NCBI GenBank assembly: GCA_023511535.1
Contig: JAIMBK010000031.1
Location: forward strand, 1 to 36,262
From: Armatimonadota bacterium
GTDB taxonomy: Bacteria > Bacillota > Desulfotomaculia > Desulfotomaculales > Nap2-2B
Length of the DNA: 36,262 nt
Direction of reading: 5' to 3'
Made by a program: the position numbers and the translations under genes. Shown here piece by piece: positions 1 to 8,369 of the stretch (the stretch's first letter is position 1; the number at the start of each line of letters is the position of its first letter). The notes beneath the pieces were generated by a model, which had not been told where the DNA came from, made no database searches, and was given only the letters and a program-made list of their open reading frames with translations.

Positions 1-2
1 GG

Positions 3-1181
3 GTGCGGACCGGAAACGCAATCGCTTGGATCACGTGCCTTGCAATTACAATACTCCTGATGGTCATAGCGATTTACAGGACGTTATCGGGCAAAAGAGA
101 CATAAAAAACGTCCTGATAACGTTTTTTGCCGTGATTTTTTTGTCGGTATTTTCCATTCAGATCGTTAATTTTATGATCTGGATGGTTAATGTTACGGTA
201 GCGACTGTTGGTCAAAACGCCCTCAATTCCCTGACCAGCGCGGCGGGCGGTATAAGTCTCGAAATTGGAAAGCTGACCGGCGCGCAAATTATGGCGTTTC
301 CTTTCCAACACCCGGAAACATTGGGAAGTGCCATGCCGTTTCATAGCAATTTCATTAAGCCCGCGCTCGGTGAGCTTACCGGCAGCGCCCGTTACGCTAA
401 CGGCGGCATCCTTGCGCTACTGTTTGCCGCCGCGGGCTGGTTTCTGTTGATGCTTTTGTGCGCGGCGAGGCTGTTTGTCCTTTGCGTCGGGACGATATTT
501 GCCCCGGTGTATATTTCCATGTCGATGCTCTCCAACCGGGTCGAACCTGCCGTTGGCTGGTTAATGCTGATGGTGCGCTCGGTGTTTGTGCAACTTCTTT
601 GGGTGTTCGTTTGGGCCTCAATGATCTGGATCAACGTGAGTTACGCAAAAGCGAATTTAAGTGACACCCTGGGATTCGTCGCGGCCGGGGCGAATTCGAT
701 CATGCTCTTTATCATCGCTTATTTGACTTACCGGTTTTGGTTTAAACCTAGCGTCGGCCAAATTATACAACCGGCCACACTTGCCGGGGCCCTGGTAATC
801 GAAAACGTCGGGAAAGCGACGGCGGCCGTGGGAAAATTAGTTGAAGCGGTCGGCATGATCACCCTTCAGCCGGAGATCGTCGGCGTGGGGGCGGGAATTA
901 AAACCGGCGGCGATAAACTTAAAACGACTGGAGAAGCATTAAAAGAAGCGTCAAAGCAAGCGCCCGAAAAGCTGTCGCCCGGCGGGGCAATCGACGCCCT
1001 GCATTCCAGGGCGCAACAAAGGTACGAAAAGCACCGGGAGGAGCAGAAAAAGAAGGAGCAGCGCCGGTACTGGAAATACGGCGAAAAGTTTATTATTCGG
1101 GATATAGAGACCGGGCTGCCGGTCGAAGTACCGGCCCCTCCTGCCGGGTACGAATACGCAGGGATGTGGCCCCCGGCATAA
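3..1181 (+). CDS. VirB6/TrbL-like conjugation channel membrane protein (possibly 5'-truncated)
   Basis: Polytopic protein with about six hydrophobic segments in the first 255 residues (starting with AIAWITCLAITILLMVIAIY, and including GWFLLMLLCAARLFVLCVG and SIMLFIIAYLTYRFWF), followed by a soluble, Lys/Glu/Arg-rich tail (residues ~320-392) that should lie in the cytoplasm. This layout fits the VirB6/TrbL family, which forms the inner-membrane part of type IV secretion channels; the VirB4 and wall-hydrolase genes downstream support it. The GTG at position 3 is only two bases from the window edge, no ribosome binding site can be seen, and the true start may lie upstream. Assignment is by topology and context rather than by a diagnostic motif. 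Confidence 0.65.
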   Translation: MRTGNAIAWITCLAITILLMVIAIYRTLSGKRDIKNVLITFFAVIFLSVFSIQIVNFMIWMVNVTVATVGQNALNSLTSAAGGISLEIGKLTGAQIMAFPFQHPETLGSAMPFHSNFIKPALGELTGSARYANGGILALLFAAAGWFLLMLLCAARLFVLCVGTIFAPVYISMSMLSNRVEPAVGWLMLMVRSVFVQLLWVFVWASMIWINVSYAKANLSDTLGFVAAGANSIMLFIIAYLTYRFWFKPSVGQIIQPATLAGALVIENVGKATAAVGKLVEAVGMITLQPEIVGVGAGIKTGGDKLKTTGEALKEASKQAPEKLSPGGAIDALHSRAQQRYEKHREEQKKKEQRRYWKYGEKFIIRDIETGLPVEVPAPPAGYEYAGMWPPA

Positions 1182-1186
1182 ATTGC

Positions 1187-1519
1187 ATGAAGGCGAAGGT
1201 GGTTATAGTGAAAGAAGGTGATTTTTGCGGGTGGCCCGGCTGCTACCGGGTCGGTGACGTAATACAGTTGGCTATCAATAACATATCCCGGTATGCCCGG
1301 ATAATCGGCGAATACCGGGATTACTTTTTACTTTCTTACCGCGCCCGGAGCGGAGAAATACTGCGGGAAACGTTGCATAAAGGCGATATAATCACCTGCC
1401 GCGTGGAGATTCAGCTCGTTAAGCGCGACAGGCTAAAAAAAACGAAAGGAGGTAGCGCCGCATGCGGGTTGAGTTTCCGGCGGACATCCGCGAAGACATT
1501 AGGATTTTCGGTGGCCTGA
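1187..1519 (+). CDS. Small hypothetical protein in the secretion operon
   Basis: Encodes about 110 residues that I do not recognise. The N-terminal part is rich in beta-strand-like stretches and has two cysteines (FCGWPGCYRVGD), then a segment IARIIGEYRDYFLL-like in character and a basic C-terminus. ATG 1187 lies just after the upstream stop (1181), so translation may be coupled; GTG 1208, preceded by AAGGTGG, is an alternative start. The 3' end overlaps the next gene by 58 bases in another frame, so the C-terminal ~20 residues also hold the ribosome binding site and start of that gene. It could instead be a short fortuitous ORF, but the otherwise empty 280-base gap argues for a gene. Confidence 0.5.
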   Translation: MKAKVVIVKEGDFCGWPGCYRVGDVIQLAINNISRYARIIGEYRDYFLLSYRARSGEILRETLHKGDIITCRVEIQLVKRDRLKKTKGGSAACGLSFRRTSAKTLGFSVA

Positions 1520-2907
1520 AGCTCTGGGATTTGGTATACCTCATTCCTGCCGTGATCGTCGGGATACTTTTTGTTTTCCCACCCCTACCCTGGCCGATAA
1601 AAATTTTATTGATCGTGGGCATACCCTTTGGTACATTCCTTTGGTTATTATTTGACGCTCCTGCGATCATAAGGAAGCGCCGCGGCTTTAAAGCCGAGCC
1701 CAGCCCGCGCACGGCGGCCCAGGCCGACAAAAACATTCAGGAAATTATATCGGTATTAAACGTTGACCAAAGCGGCTTTGTAACCACCACTGACCAGCAC
1801 GTGCATATTTACCTGTCGCTCACGCCCGGGGCGTGGGCGACAAAAACCACGGACGAAAAAGACCACGCCGGGATCGCGTGGGTGCAAGCAGTTACCCGCG
1901 CCCTTGCCCACGGGATGTATTTAGATTGCTACGTTATAAACGACATCGAACTGCTCCGGGCCGAATTTACCCGGCAGGAAAGAGAGCACGCTAACCTGCC
2001 GGAAGGGTTGCGAAAGATCAGTGAAGCCCGCCGCAGTTACTGGCAAGATATGAGCACTGCTGGTTTTGCGCGGTCCTGCAGCTACGTCGTCCGGATCGGG
2101 GCCGATCCTTTCGGTCTGGAGATTACGCCCAAACCGCGGTCAAAAAGCGAAAGGATCACAAAAACGAAGCAGATCATGGTCGAAATAACGCGGGATGTAA
2201 TGCAGAAGCTCCAGGCCACCGGAGCATCGGCCACGGTGCTTTCTCCTGAACTTATCCGGGACTTTGCGGCCCGGCAGCTTAATCCGGCCATACATCGGGA
2301 AATGGAACCGGTAAGGGAAACCGACTGGGTGAGGCTGGAAGCGCAGGAAGCCGGAGAGGAAGCAAAAGAGATAAAAGCGAACGTGAAGAAAAAAGAACGC
2401 AAGCACGAAGAGATGGAAAAGCGGCTGAAAAGGGCGATTGCCCCGCAAGACGTTTCAGAAAGAGCGGTCAGCGTGTTTGCGCCGGTTGTGAAAGCGTTTT
2501 CCTGGGCGTTCTGGCTGATTGTAAAGCCGGTAATGAACCTGGCGAACCGGGACGCTATTACAGTGATCCTGGTGCAGTGCGGGGACCATAAGGATTCTAT
2601 TGTTACGGACAAAAGGCTATCTGTTCTATACAATAAGTTATATGCTGCATATACGATAATAAAAACAATAACTTACAGATGGGATGAAACGGAAAACGAC
2701 TTACCTGCGGACGTGACCAATGTGATTAAAATGAGTGGTTACGCTCTGGTAGTCTATGTTATCCCGTTCCTCGGCGACATAGATAAGAACGAGATACTCG
2801 TTCGCAATGCGGCGAAAAAATACCGCACAAAGGTCGACTTTATACTTATGGCCGAAAACGGCGATGTAATCCCGTGGCCGCCGTGGGCGTTAGGAGGAGG
2901 GAATTAA
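1462..2907 (+). CDS. PrgI/VirB3-like membrane protein with large C-terminal domain
   Basis: Starts at ATG 1462 behind AAAGGAGGT. The first ~75 residues (IREDIRIFGGLKLWDLVYL then a two-helix hydrophobic hairpin) match the PrgI/VirB3 type of short type IV secretion membrane protein, which usually is only ~100 residues. Here it continues for another 400 residues: a region with HVHIYLSLTPGAWATKTTDE that looks like the N-terminal part of VirB4-type proteins, a charged coiled-coil stretch (KANVKKKERKHEEMEKRLKR, ~310-330), and a further hydrophobic segment near 350-375. It sits one base upstream of virB4, the usual VirB3-VirB4 order. The function of the extra domain is not known to me; a cytoplasmic scaffold binding VirB4 is an inference. 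Confidence 0.65.
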   Translation: MRVEFPADIREDIRIFGGLKLWDLVYLIPAVIVGILFVFPPLPWPIKILLIVGIPFGTFLWLLFDAPAIIRKRRGFKAEPSPRTAAQADKNIQEIISVLNVDQSGFVTTTDQHVHIYLSLTPGAWATKTTDEKDHAGIAWVQAVTRALAHGMYLDCYVINDIELLRAEFTRQEREHANLPEGLRKISEARRSYWQDMSTAGFARSCSYVVRIGADPFGLEITPKPRSKSERITKTKQIMVEITRDVMQKLQATGASATVLSPELIRDFAARQLNPAIHREMEPVRETDWVRLEAQEAGEEAKEIKANVKKKERKHEEMEKRLKRAIAPQDVSERAVSVFAPVVKAFSWAFWLIVKPVMNLANRDAITVILVQCGDHKDSIVTDKRLSVLYNKLYAAYTIIKTITYRWDETENDLPADVTNVIKMSGYALVVYVIPFLGDIDKNEILVRNAAKKYRTKVDFILMAENGDVIPWPPWALGGGN

Positions 2908-2908
2908 A

Positions 2909-4714
2909 ATGCGAAGTGTAAGCGGCACCAGCTACGCCGAATACCTCGCCGCTGTTGTTGCCGGGGTGGAAAAGCACCCGCTGCACGTTATTACCCACGG
3001 CGATACCTATACCCGCGTCCTGCGGGTGTCGACCTGGCCGGAAAGACCGGTTGTACCGGGATTCTTGGAAAGGTTTTATGTTATACAGCTGCCGCAAAAC
3101 GTTACTGTTGAATTGGTTTACAAGTACCGGAAGGCGGTGCTGGATTGGGGTTGGAAGGCCAACTGGAAATACAACCGGTTGGCCCGGAAGGTGGCGACGG
3201 AGCAAACGCCTGACCCGGCTGAAATGAAAGCGCTGGAGGCGATGCAGAGGTTAAAAGAAGAAGCGCTTTACGGTGGGGCCGACACCGTGGACGTATGGCT
3301 TTACATCGTGGTGCGGTCCATCGGCGATCCCGGAACGCTGGACAGCGTTTGCCGCCGGATAGTGAACGACTTCCGCGACCTGGGTATGTTGGTGTCGCCT
3401 TTGGTCTATGAGCAGCCCCAGGCTTACCGAGAGACTTTCATCCTGGGCCGAACAGAGGCCGCTTTCCAGAAGGCGTACCCTGGACGGATCGTGCAGGCCG
3501 ACGCGGTGGCCGCGCTGTACCCCTGTTTAGCTGGAAGCGTGAATGACGGCACCGGGGTTTATGTCGGCCATTCAGTTTCTACACGCACGGCCAATTTTAT
3601 TAACTTAAAACGCGGTGTAGAAAACCAAAATATGTGCGTTCTAGGTGCGAGCGGCGAAGGTAAGAGCGTATTTCAGAAAACGCTCGTGCAAGGAATGAGG
3701 CTAGAGAACATGTTGGTAATCGTGTTCGACATGAACGGCGAATACCGCAAAGTGACCGAAAAAACCGGAGGGCTTTACATTGATCATACCCTGGGAACCG
3801 GCAAGTACATCGACCCGCTGGCAATTCCGGCTAAAACCGGTATCCCGGAATACGACGCGGCCCGGCTGACCAGCGTGGCTGATGCGCTATTGACCACAAT
3901 CTCCATTCTGGCCGAAGGGATTACACCCGGGGAAAGAAACGCCGCCGACCGGGCGCTGATGGCGCTTTACCGAGAGGTAAGGATTGACCTGGACAAGCCG
4001 GAAACGTGGGATTTTACCGAGCAACCTTTTGATATGGAAGATTGGTGGAACGCTCTTATCAGAGACAAAAGCCCCGATGCCGCCAGCCTGCGCGACAAAC
4101 TGGCAATCTACTTTACCGGCAGCAAGCGCAACCTTTTCCGGCAAGCGGAGCACGTTGAAGTGCCGGAGGACTGCTCGCTGATCGTATTCCAGGTAGCGCA
4201 GTCCATAGAGGGCGCGGACGCACAGATCGGGGCCGCGAAAATGGCGATGACCCTTACGTTCGTCCGGGACCTGCTTCGCCGAGAAAAGTTGAAGGGACAG
4301 CGTTACACAGCGGTAATCTTCGACGAAGCCCAAAGATTACTCCTTAACCCGGAGGCATCAGCGTTCATAAACTCCCTGGCCACCATGATCCGGCATTTAA
4401 ACGGCATGATCGTTGTGGCAACAAACAAGCCCCACGTATTTTGGGCACACGGCCAGGCCGGGGCGGAAAGCGGCGGTACCGGAATTTGGGCAAATTCAAA
4501 ATACAAAATCTTCTTTTGGCTGGAAAACTCTGAAATCGTCGCAATTGAGCAGAACGCGGAAATTCCTAAAGAAATAACCGACATGCTTAAAACCATGCAC
4601 CTGTCGCAGCAGTTTCTAATCCGCCACCTCGACCGCGGTTGGGACCGCTGCCAGATATTTCTCCCGCCGGAAGAAATAGCACTCTACAAAACACGGGGAA
4701 TCGCCGATGAATAA
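2909..4714 (+). CDS. virB4: VirB4/TraC-family conjugation ATPase
   Basis: Powers type IV secretion at the inner face of the membrane. A VirB4-type N-terminal domain (residues ~1-200, with VLRVSTWPERPVVPGFLERF) is followed by an ATPase domain with Walker A GASGEGKS near residue 245 and Walker B VIFDEAQRLL near 470, then the sensor-like motif IVVATNKP. At 601 residues it is shorter than many Gram-negative VirB4 proteins but has both domains intact. Start ATG 2909 follows TAGGAGGAGGG with good spacing. It abuts the PrgI-like gene upstream and overlaps the wall-hydrolase gene by 8 bases, so it is part of one operon. Confidence 0.9.
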   Translation: MRSVSGTSYAEYLAAVVAGVEKHPLHVITHGDTYTRVLRVSTWPERPVVPGFLERFYVIQLPQNVTVELVYKYRKAVLDWGWKANWKYNRLARKVATEQTPDPAEMKALEAMQRLKEEALYGGADTVDVWLYIVVRSIGDPGTLDSVCRRIVNDFRDLGMLVSPLVYEQPQAYRETFILGRTEAAFQKAYPGRIVQADAVAALYPCLAGSVNDGTGVYVGHSVSTRTANFINLKRGVENQNMCVLGASGEGKSVFQKTLVQGMRLENMLVIVFDMNGEYRKVTEKTGGLYIDHTLGTGKYIDPLAIPAKTGIPEYDAARLTSVADALLTTISILAEGITPGERNAADRALMALYREVRIDLDKPETWDFTEQPFDMEDWWNALIRDKSPDAASLRDKLAIYFTGSKRNLFRQAEHVEVPEDCSLIVFQVAQSIEGADAQIGAAKMAMTLTFVRDLLRREKLKGQRYTAVIFDEAQRLLLNPEASAFINSLATMIRHLNGMIVVATNKPHVFWAHGQAGAESGGTGIWANSKYKIFFWLENSEIVAIEQNAEIPKEITDMLKTMHLSQQFLIRHLDRGWDRCQIFLPPEEIALYKTRGIADE

Positions 4715-5390
4715 TGCCGCAGTTGTCCAGCAAAGGAAAAGCGGCGGCGCTGTCTGGTTTATGCTATTCCTGGCGGCGTTGCCGTTTTTGTTTACGATGA
4801 TGCTTGCGCTTTTCTTGTTCTCGGCGCCCTTCCTGGCGCTGGCCCCGCCGGAGACGGTCGGCGGTGTGAGCGACTTTGTCGGGCTGCCGGACGGCCCGGT
4901 GCCGACTTACATACCGGAGGAAATTCAATACAGGGATATAACGCCCTATATTCCTCAACTCGTTAGCTGGCTGGCCGCACGCAACAGTGCGATGGCTTCT
5001 GAAGAGTACCTGCAGATTATCAACCGGGCAGGTCAGCGTTGGAACGTCGATCCCTTGCTGCTCCTTGCTATTGCCGGGCAGGAGCAATCGTTCGTACCAA
5101 AAAGAGGACGCGATTGGCCGTTGATTATGAACAATCCCTGGAATGTGTTTCATTCATGGATGGAATGGCAGGGCGGCTTTGAGGCGTCCGCGAATTGGGC
5201 GGCAAACACGGTGGCCCGGCTGTCAAAGGATTATCCCGGCGGGGTAAGTATAATCTGCTGGATTAACGGTTTTGGCCCGGACGGGACGAGGAGCAATCCC
5301 AGGTGGGGATACGCCGGTGACCCGCGTTGGTGGATCGGCGTTTCCAGGTTTTATGAAGGTTTTAAGAATATGACCGGAGGAGGCGGTTAA
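4707..5390 (+). CDS. Membrane-anchored lysozyme-like peptidoglycan hydrolase (VirB1-like)
   Basis: Opens the cell wall so the conjugation channel can pass. One N-terminal membrane helix (residues ~16-45) is followed by a ~20-residue linker and a lysozyme-fold domain: IINRAGQRWNVDPLLLLAIA, then GQEQSF with Glu126 as the likely catalytic acid, and NNPWNVF in the position of the NPxG-type substrate-binding motif of glucosaminidase/transglycosylase families. The C-terminal part (WWIGVSRFYEGFKNM) also fits that fold. It begins 8 bases inside the virB4 end, so it is translationally coupled. Which bond it cuts, glucosaminidase or lytic transglycosylase, cannot be decided from the sequence. Confidence 0.75.
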   Translation: MNNAAVVQQRKSGGAVWFMLFLAALPFLFTMMLALFLFSAPFLALAPPETVGGVSDFVGLPDGPVPTYIPEEIQYRDITPYIPQLVSWLAARNSAMASEEYLQIINRAGQRWNVDPLLLLAIAGQEQSFVPKRGRDWPLIMNNPWNVFHSWMEWQGGFEASANWAANTVARLSKDYPGGVSIICWINGFGPDGTRSNPRWGYAGDPRWWIGVSRFYEGFKNMTGGGG

Positions 5391-5391
5391 A

Positions 5392-5652
5392 ATGCAGGAC
5401 GCGGCATTGACTATTGCTTTTGTTTTGCTCCTGCTGTATTTGATCAGCAGGTTTATCTCAAAGAAAATAGTTTCCTACATGGTTATCGCCATTGCAGCCA
5501 TCGCCGTTTTTGGTGCGCTTACCCACCCCGGGGAAGTGATTTCATGGGCGGGAAACGTGATCGACCGGATGTGGCCTGTGGTCTACGAATCCGCACGCAA
5601 GGCCACGGACGCTTTCATAACACTAATTTCCAACCTGGTGCGAGGCAGGTGA
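5392..5652 (+). CDS. Small two-helix membrane protein of the secretion operon
   Basis: 86 residues with two hydrophobic segments (about 6-22 and 27-47) and an amphipathic C-terminal helix ending VRGR. It starts one base after the upstream stop, with GGAGGAGG a few bases before the ATG. It lies between the wall hydrolase and the DNA pump. Size and topology would fit a VirB2-like subunit or a small channel accessory protein, but there is no diagnostic motif. Confidence 0.7.
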   Translation: MQDAALTIAFVLLLLYLISRFISKKIVSYMVIAIAAIAVFGALTHPGEVISWAGNVIDRMWPVVYESARKATDAFITLISNLVRGR

Positions 5653-5658
5653 TCATAA

Positions 5659-7500
5659 TTGGCGAAAAAACCGGTTTTAGCGCAAGTAAAAACGGCGCAA
5701 GACAAGGGTTTTACTGAAATGACCTGGGGCGAGCGAATATTCCAGGCCAACGTGATCCTGGTAATGATAGGTATTGTGAGCACGTTTTATATCGCCAAAC
5801 CGGAATTAAGAAAATTCGTGCTTGAAATTATCCCGTTGAAAATGGCCTGGTACGGCGTGGCGTTCGGCTTTGGCGTGCCAGCGTTTTGCGCCGGGGTTTA
5901 CCTGCTGCTCCTTCAGCGTGGAAAAATATTCACCATGATAGCTGATTCCCTGCGGTCCATTTTTAGAAAGCCCGCTGAGGCCAAAAAGGAATCCGGCATA
6001 ATCGATATATTACCGGAACCGCGGCAGCTTGAGTACGACCGGAGCGGGGCCATGTACGCCCGGCAGGTACCGGTAGCTATGGCACGAATTGGCTTAACCC
6101 AGGATCAACCGGTTAAAGTGATCGGCGTGACCGACGGCCCGGCGGCAGCGAGAGTAACTATTCTGCTCCCGCCCGGCCTGCGGCTTTCCCAGGTGGAGAA
6201 CGCCACAAAGGATTTACGGGCCGCAATCGGCGCTCCTTCTCTCCAGGTACAGGCCGGGCAGGTGGCTAATTCGGCGAACCTGATCATAACACACCGGAGA
6301 AAGCAGCCGGTCGTCCTGAAGCAGATCGTGTCGACCCCGGAATACCAAAAACTGTTGCGGGAGGGCGGCCTGCCGGTACCGGTCGGAGTTAACGAGGTAG
6401 GAGAACCTATTTTAACTGACCTGACGAAAATCGCCCACGTGCTTGTTGCCGGGGCAACCGGGGCCGGTAAATCCTGGTGGCTAAACCAGTTGCTCGTTTC
6501 CTGGTTAATGTTTTTAGGCCCGGACCGCTTGCGGCTGGCGTTAATCGACCCAAAGCAAGTTGAGTTAAGCGATTACAACGGTTTCCCGCACGTCCTGGAG
6601 ATCGCTACAACTGTTGAGGACGCGGTTAACCTCTTAGACACGCTTACCCAGGAAATGGACCGCCGGTATTCTGTTTTCCGGGACGCTGGAGTGAAAAACA
6701 TAGCCGGGTACCGCCGGAAAACCGGAAAAAACATGCCGTATATCGGGTGCGTGGTTGATGAACTAGCCGACCTGATGGTGCAAGCAAAGAAAGAAGTGGA
6801 ACCGTTGCTCCAGCGTCTTACCCAATTGGCAAGGGCGTCCGGTATACATTTAGTGGTGGCCACGCAGCGACCTTCCGTCGATGTGATTACCGGAGTAATT
6901 AAGGCCAACCTGCCCAGCCGGGTAGTCTTTAGGCTGGCCAAAAATCACGATTACATGACGGTTTTAGACGATGACCCGAAGGTGACGCTTACCGGCAAGG
7001 GCGACGGTCTGGCGATGATCGAAGGGAATTTCGGCCTGGTACGCTTCCAGGGCGTGGGCGTTGGTCTTGACGATGAGGATACCGAGCGGGTTTTGGAAAG
7101 GTTAAAGCAATACTGGCAAAAGCAGGGCGTCCAACCCGCGCCGGTTCCGGCTTTTGAAGGCGGGTATGTGGAAAGGGAAAAAACGGCGGAAATACCGGCC
7201 CAGGATAAGCCGGAAAGAGAAGCCAGACCGCCGGAGCAGGACCCGGAAACGCGGGTGCGCGTCTACGTGGCAAGGTTGGCCGATTCCACTACCGAGGTAG
7301 AACTCTACCTGCCGCCCGCGGCCGAGATAGCGCAGGAATTGAAAATGTCCCGCGCCACAGTGAACGAAGTCCTGGGCAAACTTGAGCGGGAAGGCTGGGT
7401 TTCTCCGCCGTCCAGCGCGGGCCGCGGGGCAAGGAGGTCGGTATTACTGCACCCGGACGCCGCTTTTGAGTGGCTCCATGAAAACGGTTTTGCCGAATAA
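5659..7500 (+). CDS. FtsK/SpoIIIE-type DNA translocase, likely coupling protein
   Basis: DNA-pumping ATPase at the membrane. Two N-terminal membrane helices (residues ~34-52 and ~60-85), an FtsK-type alpha/beta region, Walker A GATGAGKS near residue 265, Walker B CVVDELADLM near 365 and the conserved VVATQRPSVDVITG motif near 397-410. The last ~65 residues form a winged helix (AEIAQELKMSRATVNEVLGK) resembling the DNA-reading gamma domain of FtsK or a MarR-like wing. The start is TTG 5659, six bases after the upstream stop. Because no VirD4 gene is present here and the gene closes the secretion operon, it most likely brings DNA to the channel as TcpA-type pumps do in Gram-positive elements; that role is inferred. 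Confidence 0.85.
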   Translation: MAKKPVLAQVKTAQDKGFTEMTWGERIFQANVILVMIGIVSTFYIAKPELRKFVLEIIPLKMAWYGVAFGFGVPAFCAGVYLLLLQRGKIFTMIADSLRSIFRKPAEAKKESGIIDILPEPRQLEYDRSGAMYARQVPVAMARIGLTQDQPVKVIGVTDGPAAARVTILLPPGLRLSQVENATKDLRAAIGAPSLQVQAGQVANSANLIITHRRKQPVVLKQIVSTPEYQKLLREGGLPVPVGVNEVGEPILTDLTKIAHVLVAGATGAGKSWWLNQLLVSWLMFLGPDRLRLALIDPKQVELSDYNGFPHVLEIATTVEDAVNLLDTLTQEMDRRYSVFRDAGVKNIAGYRRKTGKNMPYIGCVVDELADLMVQAKKEVEPLLQRLTQLARASGIHLVVATQRPSVDVITGVIKANLPSRVVFRLAKNHDYMTVLDDDPKVTLTGKGDGLAMIEGNFGLVRFQGVGVGLDDEDTERVLERLKQYWQKQGVQPAPVPAFEGGYVEREKTAEIPAQDKPEREARPPEQDPETRVRVYVARLADSTTEVELYLPPAAEIAQELKMSRATVNEVLGKLEREGWVSPPSSAGRGARRSVLLHPDAAFEWLHENGFAE

Positions 7501-7503
7501 TTA

Positions 7504-7635
7504 CCAGTGAATTTCCAGAAAAAAGTGATCTCAAAAAAGTGATCTCATGAAAAGATTTCCTTAGAAATATCTGGCAGAGATCACTTTCCAGATCACTTTT
7601 TGAGATCACTTTTTTCTTCCAGCGAATTTCCAGAA
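7504..7635. repeat. Inverted-repeat array of GTGATCTC boxes flanked by 17-bp direct repeats
   Basis: Two forward GTGATCTC boxes (7525-7532, 7539-7546) face three reverse boxes (7577-7584, 7590-7596 with one base changed, 7602-7609). Together they make an inverted repeat of about 26 bp (7519-7545 against 7590-7615, one base indel). The block is bracketed by CCAGYGAATTTCCAGAA at 7504-7520 and 7619-7635. It could act as a terminator after the ftsK-like gene (it ends in six T), as an operator for the ribbon-helix-helix gene that follows, as an origin-type site, or be a small non-autonomous insertion. Confidence 0.75.
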
Positions 7636-7645
7636 GAAAAAGCTC

Positions 7646-7674
7646 TTGACAAGCATTTGTAGTTATGCTATACT
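7646..7674 (+). promoter_or_regulatory. Sigma-A promoter of the ribbon-helix-helix gene
   Basis: TTGACA (7646-7651), 17-base spacer, TATACT (7669-7674), 27 bases before the GTG start of the regulator gene. It lies just downstream of the GTGATCTC array. Confidence 0.85.
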
Positions 7675-7700
7675 TGAAATACAAGGAGGTGGTGCTTGCA

Positions 7701-7880
7701 GTGAAAGAAAAGCAAAGACAGCTGGCAATCCGGTTATCTGTAGATGAGTACACGGACCTGCAAACGATTTCTTATGAAACGCGGAAGAGCATGGCAGATA
7801 TAATCCGGGAGCTTATCGCACGGGTCAAGGCGGGGGAGATCGTGATCGAACCATTGCCGCCGCCGGGGGTAAAAAAATAA
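7701..7880 (+). CDS. Ribbon-helix-helix (Arc/CopG-like) regulator
   Basis: 59-residue protein: a short beta strand (QLAIRLSVDEYTDLQTIS) followed by two helices (KSMADIIRELIARVKAG), the pattern of ribbon-helix-helix DNA-binding proteins. I place the start at GTG 7701 because AAGGAGGTGGT ends 8 bases before it; an ATG at 7665 lies inside the -10 box and cannot be used from this promoter. It sits between the secretion operon and the surface-protein genes and may repress its own promoter through the GTGATCTC boxes. In conjugative elements such proteins often act as auxiliary transfer regulators. Confidence 0.8.
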   Translation: MKEKQRQLAIRLSVDEYTDLQTISYETRKSMADIIRELIARVKAGEIVIEPLPPPGVKK

Positions 7881-7963
7881 CTCCCTGGCGGGAGTGTATG
7901 GCATAAAAAATTGTAACTCCCTCGCTTGAAAAAGTCAAATTTTTTCAAGGGGGGTATACGGGA
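7881..7963 (+). promoter_or_regulatory. Duplicated leader with hairpins before the small membrane protein gene
   Basis: The 15-mer GGGAGTGTATGGCAT occurs at 7890-7904 and again at 7960-7974, where it contains the GTG start of the next gene. TAACTCCCT is also repeated (7878-7886, 7914-7922). Each CTCCC can pair with the following GGGAG. Inside the second copy CTTGAAAAA pairs with TTTTTCAAG, next to the GGGGGG ribosome binding site. This may control translation; that is inference. Confidence 0.5.
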
Positions 7964-8293
7964 GTGTATGGCATTGACATTAGCGGATTAACCAATATGT
8001 TTTACGTCCTGGAGCGTTACATGATCGGCGCAATGGTCGTTTTAATGATCCTGTCGGTTTTGGGAATAGCGCTACGTCTTGTATTTGCGGCGTATTTCGG
8101 CCCGCTGGGGTCGGTAGTTGCAAGCATGACCACGTTTCTTTTGGGCGCGATTGTCTTTGCTCACTACGATGTTACGCTTAATGTAGCGTATCTGCTCGCC
8201 GAAAAAGTAATCGGCAGTGGAGGCGGGATCGGTATAAATGTTGATGGTTTCGTTAATGGGCTGTTAGGTGACATATTTGGCAGTTTTTTGTAA
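7964..8293 (+). CDS. Small membrane protein, possibly pilin-like
   Basis: 109 residues. GTG 7964 is chosen because AAGGGGGG lies 10 bases upstream. Two strong membrane helices (about 20-46 and 48-68), a third weaker hydrophobic stretch, and a Gly-rich tail (KVIGSGGGIGINVDGFVNG). Length and topology resemble VirB2/TrbC conjugative pilins, which typically have two helices in ~100 residues, but there is no clear signal peptide and I see no diagnostic motif. It stands alone between its own leader and a terminator. Confidence 0.65.
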   Translation: MYGIDISGLTNMFYVLERYMIGAMVVLMILSVLGIALRLVFAAYFGPLGSVVASMTTFLLGAIVFAHYDVTLNVAYLLAEKVIGSGGGIGINVDGFVNGLLGDIFGSFL

Positions 8294-8316
8294 TACAAAT
8301 CTATGACTCGACCTTT

Positions 8317-8353
8317 AGACCGGGAGAATTACTCTCCCGGTCTTAAATTTTTT
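8317..8353 (+). terminator. Intrinsic terminator after the small membrane protein gene
   Basis: AGACCGGGAGA pairs with TCTCCCGGTCT across a five-base loop, followed by TAAATTTTTT. Confidence 0.85.
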
Positions 8354-8369
8354 AGAAAGGGTGATCATT

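Noticed and set aside
2082..2633. 183-residue minus-strand frame within the PrgI-like gene
   Set aside because: Lies wholly inside a well-supported gene, with no protein-like pattern.
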